Shown here: in pieces, positions 6,125 to 6,195 of the stretch
Position numbering within the stretch: position 1 is the stretch's first letter
Layout of the letters: the number at the start of each line of letters is the position of its first letter
From: Reyranella sp.
Lineage (GTDB): Bacteria > Pseudomonadota > Alphaproteobacteria > Reyranellales > Reyranellaceae
Assembly: GCA_016780605.1 (NCBI GenBank)
Contig: JADHLS010000334.1
Span: 1 to 6,195 of the forward strand
Reading direction: 5' to 3'
Length of the DNA stretch: 6,195 bases
Position numbers and translations under genes: made by a program
The notes under the pieces: generated by a model
The model's database searches: none
What the model saw: only the letters and a program-made list of their open reading frames with translations
Told to the model about the DNA's origin: nothing

Positions 6125-6195
6125 AAGTGTTCAACGGCAGGTCGAGCGAGGTTGCACCGTCGGCCCCGCCCGACCCCCCCCGATCTAGCGATAGC

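Noticed and set aside
6174..6181. Run of eight C at the right edge
   Set aside because: A homopolymer in a 71-bp stretch after the last gene; no hairpin or motif goes with it, and it may simply be slippage-prone sequence.
1..6195. CRISPR array, tRNA, rRNA, insertion sequence or phage genes
   Set aside because: No regularly spaced repeats, no tRNA-like cloverleaf, and no transposase or phage-type protein seen on either strand.

Overview
The window is GC-rich bacterial chromosome with compact genes. The protein families (a membrane-anchored alpha/beta hydrolase, an ArcD-type permease, a patatin lipoprotein, a small PLDc_N-SHOCT protein) and base usage suggest an alphaproteobacterium such as Hyphomicrobiales or Rhodospirillales. 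That is an inference: there is no rRNA, tRNA or other phylogenetic marker here.

Layout. Bases 1-434 hold no gene I can support. They contain two sets of three 9-bp tandem repeats, three GC-rich hairpins, and an AT-rich island (about 271-340, 49 of 70 bases A/T) with a possible leftward promoter. Leftward from 1904 to 435 runs an alpha/beta hydrolase with an N-terminal membrane anchor. A 146-bp divergent spacer separates it from a rightward pair: an ArcD-like basic amino acid antiporter (2051-3481) and, 35 bp later, a patatin-like phospholipase lipoprotein starting at a TTG with a good ribosome binding site (3517-4818). Convergent to the patatin gene, and overlapping its 3' end by 175 bp, is a small exported protein with an Ig-like fold (5192-4644, minus strand). 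Divergent from that gene is a two-helix membrane protein with a C-terminal SHOCT tail (5323-5703). Last comes a small exported protein of unknown function (5790-6124). Its signal peptide is split over two reading frames, as if one G had been lost.

How they fit together. At least four of the six products are predicted to sit in or pass through the envelope by a signal peptide or membrane segments, the patatin is probably a lipoprotein, and two are serine hydrolases likely acting on lipids or esters. No shared pathway can be proved. arcD and the patatin gene could be one operon. I see no mobile element, CRISPR array, tRNA or rRNA, and no convincing new multi-gene system. The observations most worth checking are the split signal peptide, the antisense gene overlap, and the repeat- and hairpin-rich left edge.
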